Of a stretch of DNA of 64,000 nt, positions 40,201 to 49,505 are shown piece by piece. Under the pieces are notes generated by a model that worked only from the letters and a program-made list of their open reading frames with translations, had not been told where the DNA came from and searched no databases. A program made the translations under genes and the position numbers. The stretch lies in assembly GCA_964036045.1 (NCBI GenBank), contig OZ038382.1, positions 101,124,357-101,188,356 of the forward strand, read 5' to 3'. This DNA is from Eutreptiella sp. 'Long Island Sound 2002' (lineage: Eukaryota; Euglenozoa; Euglenophyceae; Eutreptiales; Eutreptiaceae). Each line of letters opens with the position of its first letter. The first letter of the stretch is position 1.

Positions 40201-41788
40201 GGGCGCGGGTGTGGCTGTGTGCGGTGTGTGTGGTGTCTGTGCAGTGCCTGTCATGGTGCGTGGTGTCGCCTTTCGCCTGTCCCTCCGGTGCTCCCCTCTC
40301 CGGTTCTTCCGTGCGGTGTTGTGCTCACCGTGTGCCTGTCGCGCCCCCTTTGCTGCGCGCATCCCTTGCTCGGCTGCTGGCTACCCCCTGTTTTTTTCGT
40401 GGCTTCGTCGCTCTTTACCCTTTCCTCTGCTCCCTGTTCGCTCGCCCTTCTCCCTGGCATGCATTTTTTCCCTGCCTCCGCTCTGTTGTCTTGCTCTGTC
40501 TTTTTCCTTGCCGGCTCATCTTTCTCTTTCATTGAGCCCTGTAAGACAAAGGAAGGATGGGGGTATGTGGGCCTTCGGTGGCTCGGTGCGGTCTTCGTGT
40601 AATGTTGGCACCATGTTCGTTGCGGCTGCGTGCTCCGTTGCGCGGCCTATAAAATACCTGTCTTCGCACTTGTGCCTACGTCTGTACGCACGCTCCTCCC
40701 CCTCCGCGCCATACCATGGTGTGCTTATGTCTCTCCCCATACCCATACCTTTTTGTATGTTGCTTGTCGTGGCGCCGTTGTACTCCCTATGCAAAAGGGC
40801 GTGCGAGGGCGGGGGTCCTTCTTCCTACTCTCCCTGCTCCCTGGTTGGTCCCACACCTTTGTTGGTCTCGGTTGTTGGCGCGGGTCGGGCGAGCGTGGTG
40901 TGTAACATACTTGCACTTGTACCGCGGCTTGGTATGTGACCACACCTCTTTCTTTATTTCTTCTCGTTCGTTGCTCCTCTCGTGTGCGCAGCGTGGCATG
41001 TAACATACTTGCATGACTCCCTCCTTACCCGTATCTTTTCGTGTGATGCGTGTCTTGGCGCCGTTGTACTCCCTATACAAGTGAGCGTGTGGGAGCAGGG
41101 GTTGTTCCTCCTACTCTCCTCGTTGGGCCGGTCTTGGTACACACTCTTGTTGGCGTGGGCCCTTGCGGCCCTGCCTTGCCCTTGCGTGCAGGTGTGCGCG
41201 CTTTTCTCCGCCGTGGCGTGGATTATATCATACTTGCACCCGGCACGGCTCCACACACCTCTTTGGTGCCCTTTGTTCGTTGTCCTTCTCGCGTGCGCGG
41301 CGTGGCATGTAGCATACTTGCGCGACTTGGCCCTTACCTGTATCTTGTTCTGTGTTGCGTGTCTTGGCGCCGTTGTACTCCTTGCGTGGGTGTAACATAC
41401 TTACCTCAACCACATCTTTTCGTGTTTTGTGTGTCGCGGCGCCGTTGTACTCCCTATGCAAGTGGGCGTGCGGGGGTGGGGGTTTTGCATCCTACACTCC
41501 TTGGTTGGTCTCATACTCCTGCGCTGGTGTGGTATGTAACATACTTATGCCACGTACTTGCTCTCTCCTCGCCTATATCTTACCGTCTTGTGCTTGCTAT
41601 GGCGTAATTTAGCATTGTGTGGCTTTCTCCACCGTGGCGTGGTTTATATCATACTTGCACCCGGCACGGATCCACACCCCTCTTTGGTTACCTCTGGTCG
41701 TGGTCCTTCCCGCGTGCGCGAAGTGACATGTAACATACTTGTGTGGCTCCCTCCTTACCCACATCTTTTCGTGTTTTGTGTGTTACGG
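40201..41788 (-). repeat. Second imperfect repeat set at the LINE 5' end
   Basis: This pyrimidine-rich region contains repeated TGGCGCCGTTGTACTCC (40771, 41057, 41365, 41440) and GTAACATACTT (40904, 40998, 41392, 41536, 41730). The segment starting GGCGTGGATTATATCATAC at 41213 recurs at 41635, about 422 bp away. The LINE boundary at 41788 falls inside one of these units, as expected for incomplete reverse transcription of a repeated 5' region. Confidence 0.75.
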
Positions 41789-41795
41789 CTGGGGA
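41789..41795. repeat. Target-site duplication CTGGGGA, right copy
   Basis: It matches 18885-18891. Ty3-2 coding resumes immediately (GKTLTKVALERSRMV). Confidence 0.85.
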
Positions 41796-42397
41796 AGACT
41801 TTGACCAAGGTGGCCCTGGAACGTTCCCGTATGGTCCTGTGGTCCCCCGATTGGGGAGCCCATGCGGGAAATGAGTACTGGCATACTCTGTTGGATAAGC
41901 TAACGCTCAGCTGCGTCCAGTTGCGTGACCACGCCATCTACGTGCCTCTGGGAAGTAAGATGCCTATCGGGAAAGCTGGATGGGGGAGTATGCTCATTGT
42001 GGTGGACGGGGGTCTGAGCCCTGTGCACTGGGAAGACCTGGACCCTGCTATGGTCCAGGAAATTAAACGTGAGAGCGACGGCTACACCCTGAGTGTGCTG
42101 AAGAACCGACTAAGGCATCAAGATGTTGTGGAGACTACTCCACGGGGAGAGAAATACATCGTCTCTGACACCACTGCCCCCAACTCCCCATGTTATGTAC
42201 CCAATCCTGATGTATTGTCAGAGTCTGGGCTATCCGAGCTGCCCGGCTCAATACACTCTGATGACAAAACCGAGCATGACGCCTTCTTCGTGCAGACATG
42301 CGTAGAGGAAGTGGAGAACGCCGAGTACGCTGCCCCACAGAAGCCCCTACTCTCCATGAGGGGAGAGGAGCCCTTGGACGAGGAGTTGGACCCCTGA
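41796..42397 (+). pseudogene. Ty3-2 pol resumed: end of methyltransferase-like domain and spacer
   Basis: The frame reads LTKVALERSRMVLWSPDWGA and EYWHTLLDKLTL, parallel to AKIAYEGGRVVMCTPDWGC and AYWRRMLDEMTV of Ty3-1. An acidic spacer like that of Ty3-1 follows. It ends at a TGA (42396-42398) that interrupts the spacer. Confidence 0.8.
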
Positions 42398-42415
42398 TCC
42401 AGGCTGACGGAGTAC

Positions 42416-43379
42416 GTGGCCTCCAAGAGGAGATTGGTGGCCAAAAAGCTATGCTACGCTAAGCTTTCCCGTCATTCATTGCCGTTGAAGCAAGGGTCTA
42501 TGAGAGATATCTCCCAACTGGAGGAGGACCTAGAACAGAAGATCACTACCTGGCAAAGGGGGGTGGATCTCAAGCTCATGAAGAGCGTATGGGGTGCCGA
42601 AGTGAGGACCCAAGAGGAAGATGAACTCTCAGAGGAATGCGTATGCGAACCCCCTCCAGCGTGGCTCTGCTGCAACCGGCCACCTAAGATTGTGGAACGG
42701 GACCATCTATACGCCTATCAAGGGTTGAAGGATACTACCAAGGACGCTGAGCCCGTTAAGGATCACCTCCCTGCTTCTATACACCAAGGGGCAAGCAATC
42801 TACACTCTGACGAAGACCTGGAGGACAAGATCAAGCTCTTGGACCCTAGAGTACAGACGCTGATCAGGACCTACCTGGAGGTGTTCGGAGAACTACCCCC
42901 TTCAGCTTCCTGTGACAGGCTAGTTTCAGATGGACTTCAAGCTGAAGCCCAGGTTCGTGGGTCACAAGATACGTCACATCGTCACAAGATGACACCCTAT
43001 GATCATATCGTCACAAGACCCTACCCGGCTCCTAAAGAGCAAGCCGATGGGATAGAGCGACAGATACAAGATTCTTTTGCCGCTGGCCCGGTTCTGGAGT
43101 ACAAGGATGGGGACTACCCCCCGCATTGCAGCCCCTGTTTTCTGGTTGCTAAGCCTGGGTCTACAGCAAAACGGCTGGTGGTGGACTACAGAGAGCTGAA
43201 TAAGATGACGCTGAACCACTCAGGGTCCATTCCTAACATGGAATCAACCCTCGGAAAGATAGCCTCCTGCCGCTACAATACGAAGATGGGTAAGCGGAGT
43301 GGAATCTGGCAAGTGGAGCTGACGCCCAATGCTCAAAGGCTCCTGGCCTTCGTCACCCCTCAGGGGAGGGTCTTCAAGT
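42416..43379 (+). pseudogene. Ty3-2 pol spacer and first half of RT
   Basis: After the acidic spacer come YPAPKEQADGIERQIQDSF, PHCSPCFLVAKPGS, KRLVVDYRELNKMTLNHSG and SGIWQVELTPNAQRLLAF, then TPQGRVFK. These are the N-terminal RT motifs, including the first catalytic Asp region, here Glu (QVEL) as against QVDL in Ty3-1. The reading is cut directly after GRVFK by the TIR transposon and resumes at 52381 as KWKVMPFGVANAP. Confidence 0.85.
43375..43379. repeat. Target-site duplication CAAGT, left copy
   Basis: The same five bases occur at 52381-52385 on the far side of the TIR transposon. Deleting the element and one copy restores the conserved RT sequence. Confidence 0.88.
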
Positions 43380-43408
43380 CTTAGGCGGCTCACGTTGCAT
43401 GGTGAAAA
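43380..43408 (+). repeat. Left terminal inverted repeat of the 9-kb transposon
   Basis: It begins CTTAGGCGGCTCACGTTGCA. It matches the reverse complement of 52352-52380 at 27 of 29 positions. Confidence 0.93.
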
Positions 43409-43726
43409 TGTGCCCAAAACTGCCTCTCTACGGCACTGCGAAAAAATAGTCCTTTTGGGGGGGACGTAAAACACAAGAACCAAAAATCCCGTGAAAAGCA
43501 ATTAACTGGTCCATTTTCCTTTATTTTCAACAAAACTGACTGCCCGGGAAAATGATTTATTTCCAGAAAAATGAAGTTCTTTTTTGGGAAAATCACGATT
43601 TTTTGTTTCCTATACCACTTATGCTTTGCAATAAAAACACCCATGAGCTTTTAATCTTTTGGAAAACCAGTTTTCGAAAACCCTGTTCCACGCTGCACGA
43701 CAAGAAGCTTTTTTTGGTCCCCCTTC

Positions 43727-43748
43727 TTTGTGCGAGGCCTCGCGCAAA
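43727..43748. repeat. Palindrome copy 1
   Basis: A 22-bp inverted repeat around TGCGAGGCCTCGCGCA with TTT/AAA flanks and one mismatch. Confidence 0.9.
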
Positions 43749-43837
43749 CACCAACACAACAGCGCAATAAAATGCATCACAGAGAAAAATGTGCCGCACA
43801 AGGTGACAGCATAAAGGTCGTCGAAGAGGAATGCATA

Positions 43838-43853
43838 GCGCGAGCCCTTGCGC
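43838..43853. repeat. Palindrome copy 2, degenerate
   Basis: Reads GCGCGAGCCCTTGCGC. It departs from perfect symmetry in one arm position and at the centre. Confidence 0.7.
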
Positions 43854-44047
43854 ATAATATATCAGAACAAGCGAAGAAATTACTTTTTCTTCGGAACAGT
43901 TTGCATCTTAGAACCCAATGCCTTAGCAACGGATCACTTTCTGAGTGTCTATTTTTTTTTGATGACAGCATTTTATAATGCCTGATCAACCTGCAGACCT
44001 GGCTGCAGTGTTTTCGCAAAATCCAGGCCAGGCTCCGCCTGCGATCA

Positions 44048-45580
44048 ATGCTGAACGATCCACCGATCAAAACGCCTGCAGAGCAGCAGAAGCTGACAGT
44101 ACCGCCGCCTGCCGCTTCTGTCCTTCAAAGCCTGCAGAACGTCGTGGTTACAACTCTGTGGTCAAACTGGGTTCTGTTCGATGTTTTGGAAAAGGAAATA
44201 CAACTTCAACGCCTCCTGCGACAACAGTCACGTTTTCCACGCCCACTTTCAACGCCAAATAATAAGCTGCAAGACAACTGCAATACTGCAACAGCCGCCG
44301 TTCAACCATGCTCTTCCCCTTTTGATGCCTTTGCAGTGCCTGTCAATGACTCGAACAAAAACAGCGATGACGAGTCCACCTCAAACCCAGCGCCAACCAA
44401 GTCAGCCAAAAAGGTATTGCCTTCACCAACACACCGCCATCAAGCTGCTGGTCAAAAGCCGAAGCCGTCAAAGAACAGGTACGACGCAGCTTTTGTCTCG
44501 CAACCAGAGGATGATAATGAATGTAGCTCAAACCCAGCGCCAGCGGAAACAGAGGAGATAGCAACACCGTCTCCAACACATCGCCAACCAGTTGCTGGTC
44601 ACAAGCCAAAGCCGTTCAGGAGCACGTACGACGTGACACCTTCGCCAACGCATCGCCAACAAGATACTCGTCAAAAGCCGAAGCCATCCAAGAAAAGGTA
44701 CGGCGCCACTCTTGTGTCGCAACCAAAGGACAATGATGAATACATTTCAAACTCGACGCCAGAAAAATCAGCGGAAATGGAAACGCCGTCACCAACGCTT
44801 CGCCAACACGTTGCTGGTCAAAAGCCGAAGCCGTCAGGGAACGGGTACAACACAGCTCTTGTCTCGCAACCAGCACGCTACTTGCCGAGCTCAAAGTTCG
44901 ACACCGGAAATGTGTTTAACACCCTGCTGACCCGTGCTGCAAGGCAAACCACCACGACCAAAGGGCCTGTCAGCACACTGCCTCGCACGCAAGTGAGCGA
45001 AAAAGCTACACAGAACCAAGGCACGCTACCAACAGCGAAGCAGCAGCACCAACCAACGAGTCGAAGGTCTCCATCAAGCACCTCCAAGTATGAACGACGA
45101 CTTGGGTACAAAAAAGGTTCTCCGAATTGCAGAACACGGCTTCAAAGTGCGCCCCGAGTCCACCAGTACCAACCAGCGAGTTCACCGTCAAATATATGGA
45201 AGGTAAAGCCATTGCCGGAAGTCACAGCTTCGAATTCTAGTCATAAAGAAAAGCCGACCAACAACAACACTTCCCTTGCTGATGATCAAAGTCAGATGCC
45301 GCAAAGCACGACCACCGAGACAATGCCGACGCCAAAGCTATCCGTACAACCAAAGGAGGATAATAAAGTATCGTGGTATGTAAATGCTATTGGTGAATTT
45401 TGTCTCAGCAACAACAACGAGGCAGTTCAACTTACTGACGTTCGTCGCCTCACCACGATGGAAATCCAAAAGATCTTGTACCTGAAGGATTATACAGAAT
45501 ATCTAATTGCAAACAGCCACTTAAAGGCTATTGACGACAGCAACAGTTTTTACTGGTCAGAAGACCTTGTTACATCATAA
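44048..45580 (+). CDS. Transposon-encoded repeat protein, function unknown
   Basis: Length is 510 residues from an ATG. Residues about 90-275 are four to five tandem repeats of ~35-45 residues, each with PSPTHR or PSPTLR, GQKPKPSK (or HKPKPF), a Tyr-containing segment, VSQP and an acidic SN/PE stretch. The middle is Ser/Thr/Gln-rich and basic (TSRRSPSSTSKYERRLGYKK). The C-terminal ~90 residues are more ordered (VSWYVNAIGEFCLSNNNEAV, TMEIQKILYLKDYTEYLIAN). No signal peptide or membrane segment is seen. It might be a disordered DNA- or RNA-binding accessory protein. The frame is fully open and diverges from the rest of the element in no obvious way. Confidence 0.7.
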   Translation: MLNDPPIKTPAEQQKLTVPPPAASVLQSLQNVVVTTLWSNWVLFDVLEKEIQLQRLLRQQSRFPRPLSTPNNKLQDNCNTATAAVQPCSSPFDAFAVPVNDSNKNSDDESTSNPAPTKSAKKVLPSPTHRHQAAGQKPKPSKNRYDAAFVSQPEDDNECSSNPAPAETEEIATPSPTHRQPVAGHKPKPFRSTYDVTPSPTHRQQDTRQKPKPSKKRYGATLVSQPKDNDEYISNSTPEKSAEMETPSPTLRQHVAGQKPKPSGNGYNTALVSQPARYLPSSKFDTGNVFNTLLTRAARQTTTTKGPVSTLPRTQVSEKATQNQGTLPTAKQQHQPTSRRSPSSTSKYERRLGYKKGSPNCRTRLQSAPRVHQYQPASSPSNIWKVKPLPEVTASNSSHKEKPTNNNTSLADDQSQMPQSTTTETMPTPKLSVQPKEDNKVSWYVNAIGEFCLSNNNEAVQLTDVRRLTTMEIQKILYLKDYTEYLIANSHLKAIDDSNSFYWSEDLVTS

Positions 45581-46430
45581 CTATATATACAACGAGTGTG
45601 TTTACTGATGCATGTGCAGATTCAAGTTCTGATTTACTGATGAAAAATTTGAGTTGGTCACCAAAGCATTGTTTTTGCGAAGAAAGGTGCCAAAACACCT
45701 CTCAGAGGTGCAAGAATTGCTGCCCTTGGCTCAGATTTCACTTGTATATGTTGTAGGAGCCACATCAAACACACCCTGCTTTCACAGAACACATTCACAA
45801 CAAGACACTCCATCACGGCAACACACGCCACAGCTCTAAGTCAACACTCTTTACACACACTCGACAAACAATGCTACCACCATCACAGCTCAGAACACAG
45901 ACACTCACATCCTTTTCTGCAGCTCTTCCTTTTCATATATATCTGATATTGGCTGCTCCAGAATGACTTCCCTGCACTGCATCAATTGCACTGCAATGTC
46001 ACCATTGCCTGCTTTTGATTGCTAGTTTGTTGCCTGCATTGTATGGATCCGGCACTGATTTTCCCCTAGGGTGAAAAATCGGGGTTGTTTTCCAAATGTA
46101 GTGAACAGAGGGGTCACAGCCACAGCGTTTTCAAACAACTTTCTGCAGGTGATGCCAGTTCTAATTTTTGGCATTTCTAAAACTTCTCCTTTGTATGTTA
46201 TCTAACCTACCAGTACCAGGTACTTCTATCAGTTTTCTACAAAGTCTATCAGTCTATTATCTTATCACTTCGATAAATTTTTCCTGGAACCACCTTGGTG
46301 AACCAGTGGCCTAATGAAAGCCAAAAGTACAACCTACACTCACACCAACACTCATGCACCTCCACCAAATCAACACCAACACCCACGCACGGTCTCCAAC
46401 ACCGGTCAGCGCAGTTCAAGTATGAAAAGG
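45581..46430. other. Intergenic region between convergent transposon genes
   Basis: AT-rich sequence with no supported gene and no palindrome copy. It should hold the two 3' untranslated regions. A CACCAACAC-rich patch lies at 46340-46400. Confidence 0.5.
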
Positions 46431-49312
46431 TCATGTAGATAGTATGCACAGCATCTGTGTACATAGCCTGCTCTTATCTACGACCTGTGAGAACTCTGAA
46501 AAAGTCTGTGACGTCTTAAAAAATGCCTTAGCAACGGACGTCTTACCCTTAGGCGGTGGCCTTGCGGGCTCGCTTCTTGGTTGGGACTGACGGGCTGGCC
46601 GCTTGGATGGAGCTCGGGCCCCGGTTTCCTCGGACCTCGGCTTCGCTGCCACTTTCTTCGCTGCCTTGCCCTCGGAGACCTGCGCTTCCTCCGCCTCTTC
46701 TTCCTCGCTCTCCTCCTCTTCATCCCCATCGCTCTCGTTGGATTCTGCTCCGGTAACCAACTTCGCTGCCTGGGGCTTGGAGGCAGTCTTCTTCTTCTTG
46801 GGGGCTGGTTCCCCACCAGTAGACTTCCGCTTTGCAGGGGCCAGTGCTTCTGCAGCTTGACCTTTCTCAACAGTCTCTTCCTCCTTCAGCGACAACGCAT
46901 CAGAACCCACCTTGTCATCGCGAACCCAAAGGGGAATACCACGGTTTGACCAGTTGGCCTGCTGGTCCCAATCACCAGACACGTCCGGTTTTGACCCTTG
47001 TGTCAATACGTGGTTCAACTGAGTCTGCACTCTGTTGACCCAATCGGAGAGATTGTCGGAGGTAACACCAAGAAGGTACATGGGAGAATATGGCTCGATG
47101 GACGCGATCTTGCACACCAGATCCGGCTGATGATCAATGAACACGAACGCAGGCTTGAAGCTCTTATCCTGCTTCGGGTAAAAGAGGTGAGTGTCGAAAT
47201 ACCACATAACCGTCGTTATCGGAAGGTGACCGCCAAATTCAACAGGATCCATCTCCTCTACTTGAGTAGGTCCAAACGTCAGATAATTTTCGAATCTGCA
47301 ATGAGGGAGAAGTTATTGTGCGAGGCCTCGCGCAAAGAGCGGACGTAATCAGGGAATTATACCTTTCTTGACCAGCTATCCGGTGACGAAATCAGCAACC
47401 AGCGAACGTCAAACGTTGTAGGATCTCCTGCAGGCTTCGGTTTGACTGGCCAACTGAAGATGGGAACACGCAACATGTTAGCCATGCGCGGCGCGTTGAA
47501 ATCATCCTTGAGACGCCTATCTGTTTCCGTCTCCAGCACGTTGAACATGTTGTCAACAACAGTTTGAGAGCCGCAGATAAGGGTATCGGCACGCGCCATC
47601 TCTTCATACAGCCAGGCTGGGCACATCATCTCAGGAGCAAGATGTTCAAATATGTCGCCGTTGATGACAATCAGGTTCTTGTCAATCTCAATAAACCGCC
47701 TCGGGGGATCGTGGGTCAACGCTGCAATTCGGGTCGCCTTAACTCTGATAGTTTGACTTGACAGTAATGGATCCTGCTGTTCCACTGTCTTGAAGTCACC
47801 AGTAACGCCAGCCGGTGGGGGGACCACACGGCTCTTGGTAGGCTCTTGACCCAGGAGGTTTTGGACGTTGAGGATTTTCAGGGAGGCAGGTTTGCCTTTC
47901 TCTGCCACCTGCCACAGTGGTGCGCGAATCATGGATTTCCATGCCGGCCATGGACCGCGACGTTTGCCTTCAGGTTCCCGCCAATATCCCCATGTACCAA
48001 GAGTCACCTTCAGGGCAGGCCTTCCAAGTGCAGCAACCTCTTTGCGGGTCCGCATGTCTTTGGCTAAAGAACAGAAATGGAGAAAGTGCGGCGCACTGAT
48101 GCAGAAACGGAACCCACGTCGCGTCGATGGTACACACCTTTCTCAGGTTGAACGTACTGGCCGTTGTGCGGGTGGTCCAGATGCATTGAGACCCACTGGT
48201 CAAGGATGATGTCGTCAAACGAATTCTGCAAGGATTTAAGGGTTGTTTTTTCTTGCTGCATGACTTCTGCCACTTTGTTGTAGAACTCCGGTAACAGGAT
48301 CCCGTCCAGTTTCTTCAGCGCATTCTTCATGACTTTCTCTCCTTTGTCGTGGAACTTCTGCAGACCTTTCACAGCTTCCGGACCAGCATAGTAGGCAAAC
48401 GTCATAAAATCTTTCCACAATTTATACGTTTTGTCCTGAAAGTGACAACCTTATGCGCGAGGCCTCGCGCAATGAAGAGCAACGAAACAACGATGAATGA
48501 ACATACGAATTACCAGGCTGCTTCAGTTCAGCGGTTGGAACCAGGGCACTTATCTGTACAGCATCCACAATGGCGATCTTGAGATTGCTGTACGTGTCAG
48601 CCAGGCCTCGCCGCCGCTAATATTCAACACATCGAATGAGGTTATCTGCTGCCTCATACAGCGGAATTGGCTCAACCTCTTGTGCACTTTCTTGTGCTTG
48701 TCCCGCCAGCTTTGCACGGAAGGCCCACGGTGTCATAGGCTTCAGAATATCGGCGATGCATATAGTATGCCACTGCTGCAGATCTAGACACGCTGTGCGT
48801 CGTTTCTCCGAATCTTCGCAATCGCTTCCACGCTGTGCTGTCCAGATACACACCAATAATCGCCATCTGCAAATATGAGACACGCCTATGCGCGAGGGCT
48901 CGCGCAACGAGAAGAGCGAAAAGTCGGTTGGCAACATACTATTATCTTCCCAGAGAACGACGTGTAATGGGCCTGTTGGCGGTGCTGCTTCGAGTGACTC
49001 AATACGCTTCTGCAATAACTTGGTATCTTTCCGTCTAATCTGCCGCTTTGTCTTCTCCTGGTCGATTCTCACGTTGTCCAGCTCAACCTCCACCTGCCTC
49101 CCATCCGGCTTCGGGTGGTCCTCGATGTCAGTACCCAAGGTTAAGCCGGGATCTGGTGTTTCCTTCTTCTTACGCCCCTTCTTTGGTGTTCCAGCCTCTG
49201 ATCCTGAGGTCCCAGGGTCATAGTCGGCATCTTCTCGTTCCTCGGCTGTTTTTTTGGCGGGGCTTCCCATTCTGCGATAAGAAGAAAGCCTGTATTGAAG
49301 GAAACATAACAT
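46431..49312 (-). CDS. Intron-containing transposon gene, function unknown (ParB-like patch)
   Basis: The minus reading likely starts at MGSPAKKTAEEREDADYDPG (near 49270), just after a CGCAG acceptor. Exons follow separated by short introns at 48867-48939, 48436-48513, 48064-48137 and 47296-47362. The first exon is charged and ends in a basic helix (TKRQIRRKDTKLLQKRIESL). After intron one the canonical splice gives GDYWCVSGQHSVEAIAKIRR, which resembles the GQH-type core of ParB/sulfiredoxin-fold proteins. Later exons carry LADTYSNLKIAIVDAVQ and NLIVINGDIFEHLAPEMMCP. The last exon has a long acidic/Lys-rich tail (ESEEEEAEEAQVSEGKAAKK). An in-frame TAG near 48619, a shift near 48790 and unmatched phases at two introns suggest decay or unusual splicing. 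Confidence 0.6.
47296..47362 (-). other. Intron D with central palindrome
   Basis: Minus sense begins GTATAATTCC and ends CATTGCAG, 67 nt. It holds palindrome copy 3. Exon frames on both sides are clear, but a one-base shift of a boundary is needed to keep phase. Confidence 0.75.
47316..47335. repeat. Palindrome copy 3, inside intron D
   Basis: TTGTGCGAGGCCTCGCGCAA, one mismatch. Confidence 0.9.
48064..48137 (-). other. Intron C with a different GC inverted repeat
   Basis: Minus sense begins GTGTGTACC and ends TTCTTTAG, 74 nt. The flanking exons join in phase (QPEK then AKDMRTRK). The middle has the 13-base inverted repeat AGTGCGCCGCACT instead of the usual palindrome. Confidence 0.75.
48436..48513 (-). 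other. Intron B with central palindrome
   Basis: Minus sense begins GTAATTCG and ends ACTTTCAG, 78 nt, and contains palindrome copy 4. The following exon reads DKTYKLWKDFMTFAYYAG only if the donor is moved by one base. Confidence 0.7.
48454..48471. repeat. Palindrome copy 4, inside intron B
   Basis: TGCGCGAGGCCTCGCGCA, perfect 18-bp palindrome. Confidence 0.93.
48867..48939 (-). other. Intron A with central palindrome
   Basis: Minus sense begins GTATGTTGCC and ends ATTTGCAG, 73 nt, and contains palindrome copy 5. It splits an Asn codon and yields the GDYWCVSGQHS reading. Confidence 0.75.
48889..48906. repeat. Palindrome copy 5, inside intron A
   Basis: TGCGCGAGGGCTCGCGCA on the plus strand, asymmetric only at the centre. 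Confidence 0.9.
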
Positions 49313-49431
49313 TGAAAAGAATTAAAATTGTCGTCGATAATGCATATGTGAGGCGCTTTTAGCGAATACGAGTACAGTATGGTTGAGAATGCAAAACTGA
49401 AGGGGCTCGGCACTGTTTTTGACTGTTAACC

Positions 49432-49451
49432 TTGCGCGAGGCCTCGCGCAA
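49432..49451. repeat. Palindrome copy 6
   Basis: TTGCGCGAGGCCTCGCGCAA, perfect 20-bp palindrome. Confidence 0.93.
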
Positions 49452-49487
49452 GAGAGGGGGTGTACTAACCTTTTGTTTCATGCTGTT

Positions 49488-49505
49488 TGCGCGTGGCCTC
49501 GCGCA
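49488..49505. repeat. Palindrome copy 7
   Basis: TGCGCGTGGCCTCGCGCA, one mismatch. It abuts the stop codon of the transposase candidate at 49506. Confidence 0.9.

Larger units (their letters stand above)
18892..41788 (-). mobile_element. Very long LINE (non-LTR retrotransposon), ~22.9 kb
   Basis: On the minus strand it starts at 41788 with a tandem-repeat 5' region. It continues through a 1,021-codon ORF1 frame at 35465, a C2H2 finger, an APE-type endonuclease, an RT with YIDD, an RNase H and a CCHC knuckle. It then has several kilobases of further coding-like sequence and a C-rich 3' region ending in repeated TCAAACC units at 18892. A single 7-bp target duplication flanks the whole. Coding frames break many times, often at runs of C or G. 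The possibility that an extra element is nested inside cannot be excluded by eye. Confidence 0.8.
43409..44047. other. Subterminal non-coding region, left
   Basis: AT-rich sequence with two palindromes (43727-43748 and 43838-43853) and no supported gene. It probably contains the promoter and leader of the 44048 gene. Confidence 0.6.
49313..49505. other. Spacer between the two minus-strand transposon genes
   Basis: It holds palindrome copies 6 and 7 about 50 bp apart and the presumed 5' leader (with an intron ending near 49271) of the downstream gene. No separate gene is seen. Confidence 0.5.

Noticed and set aside
40645-40660. TATAAAA box on the plus strand
   Set aside because: It lies in the LINE 5' repeats but on the strand opposite to the LINE genes, and no plus-strand gene follows.
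43978-44262. Alternative frame overlapping the start of the 44048 gene
   Set aside because: It has no repeats or domain and ends after 94 codons, while the 44048 frame continues for 510 codons with internal repeats.
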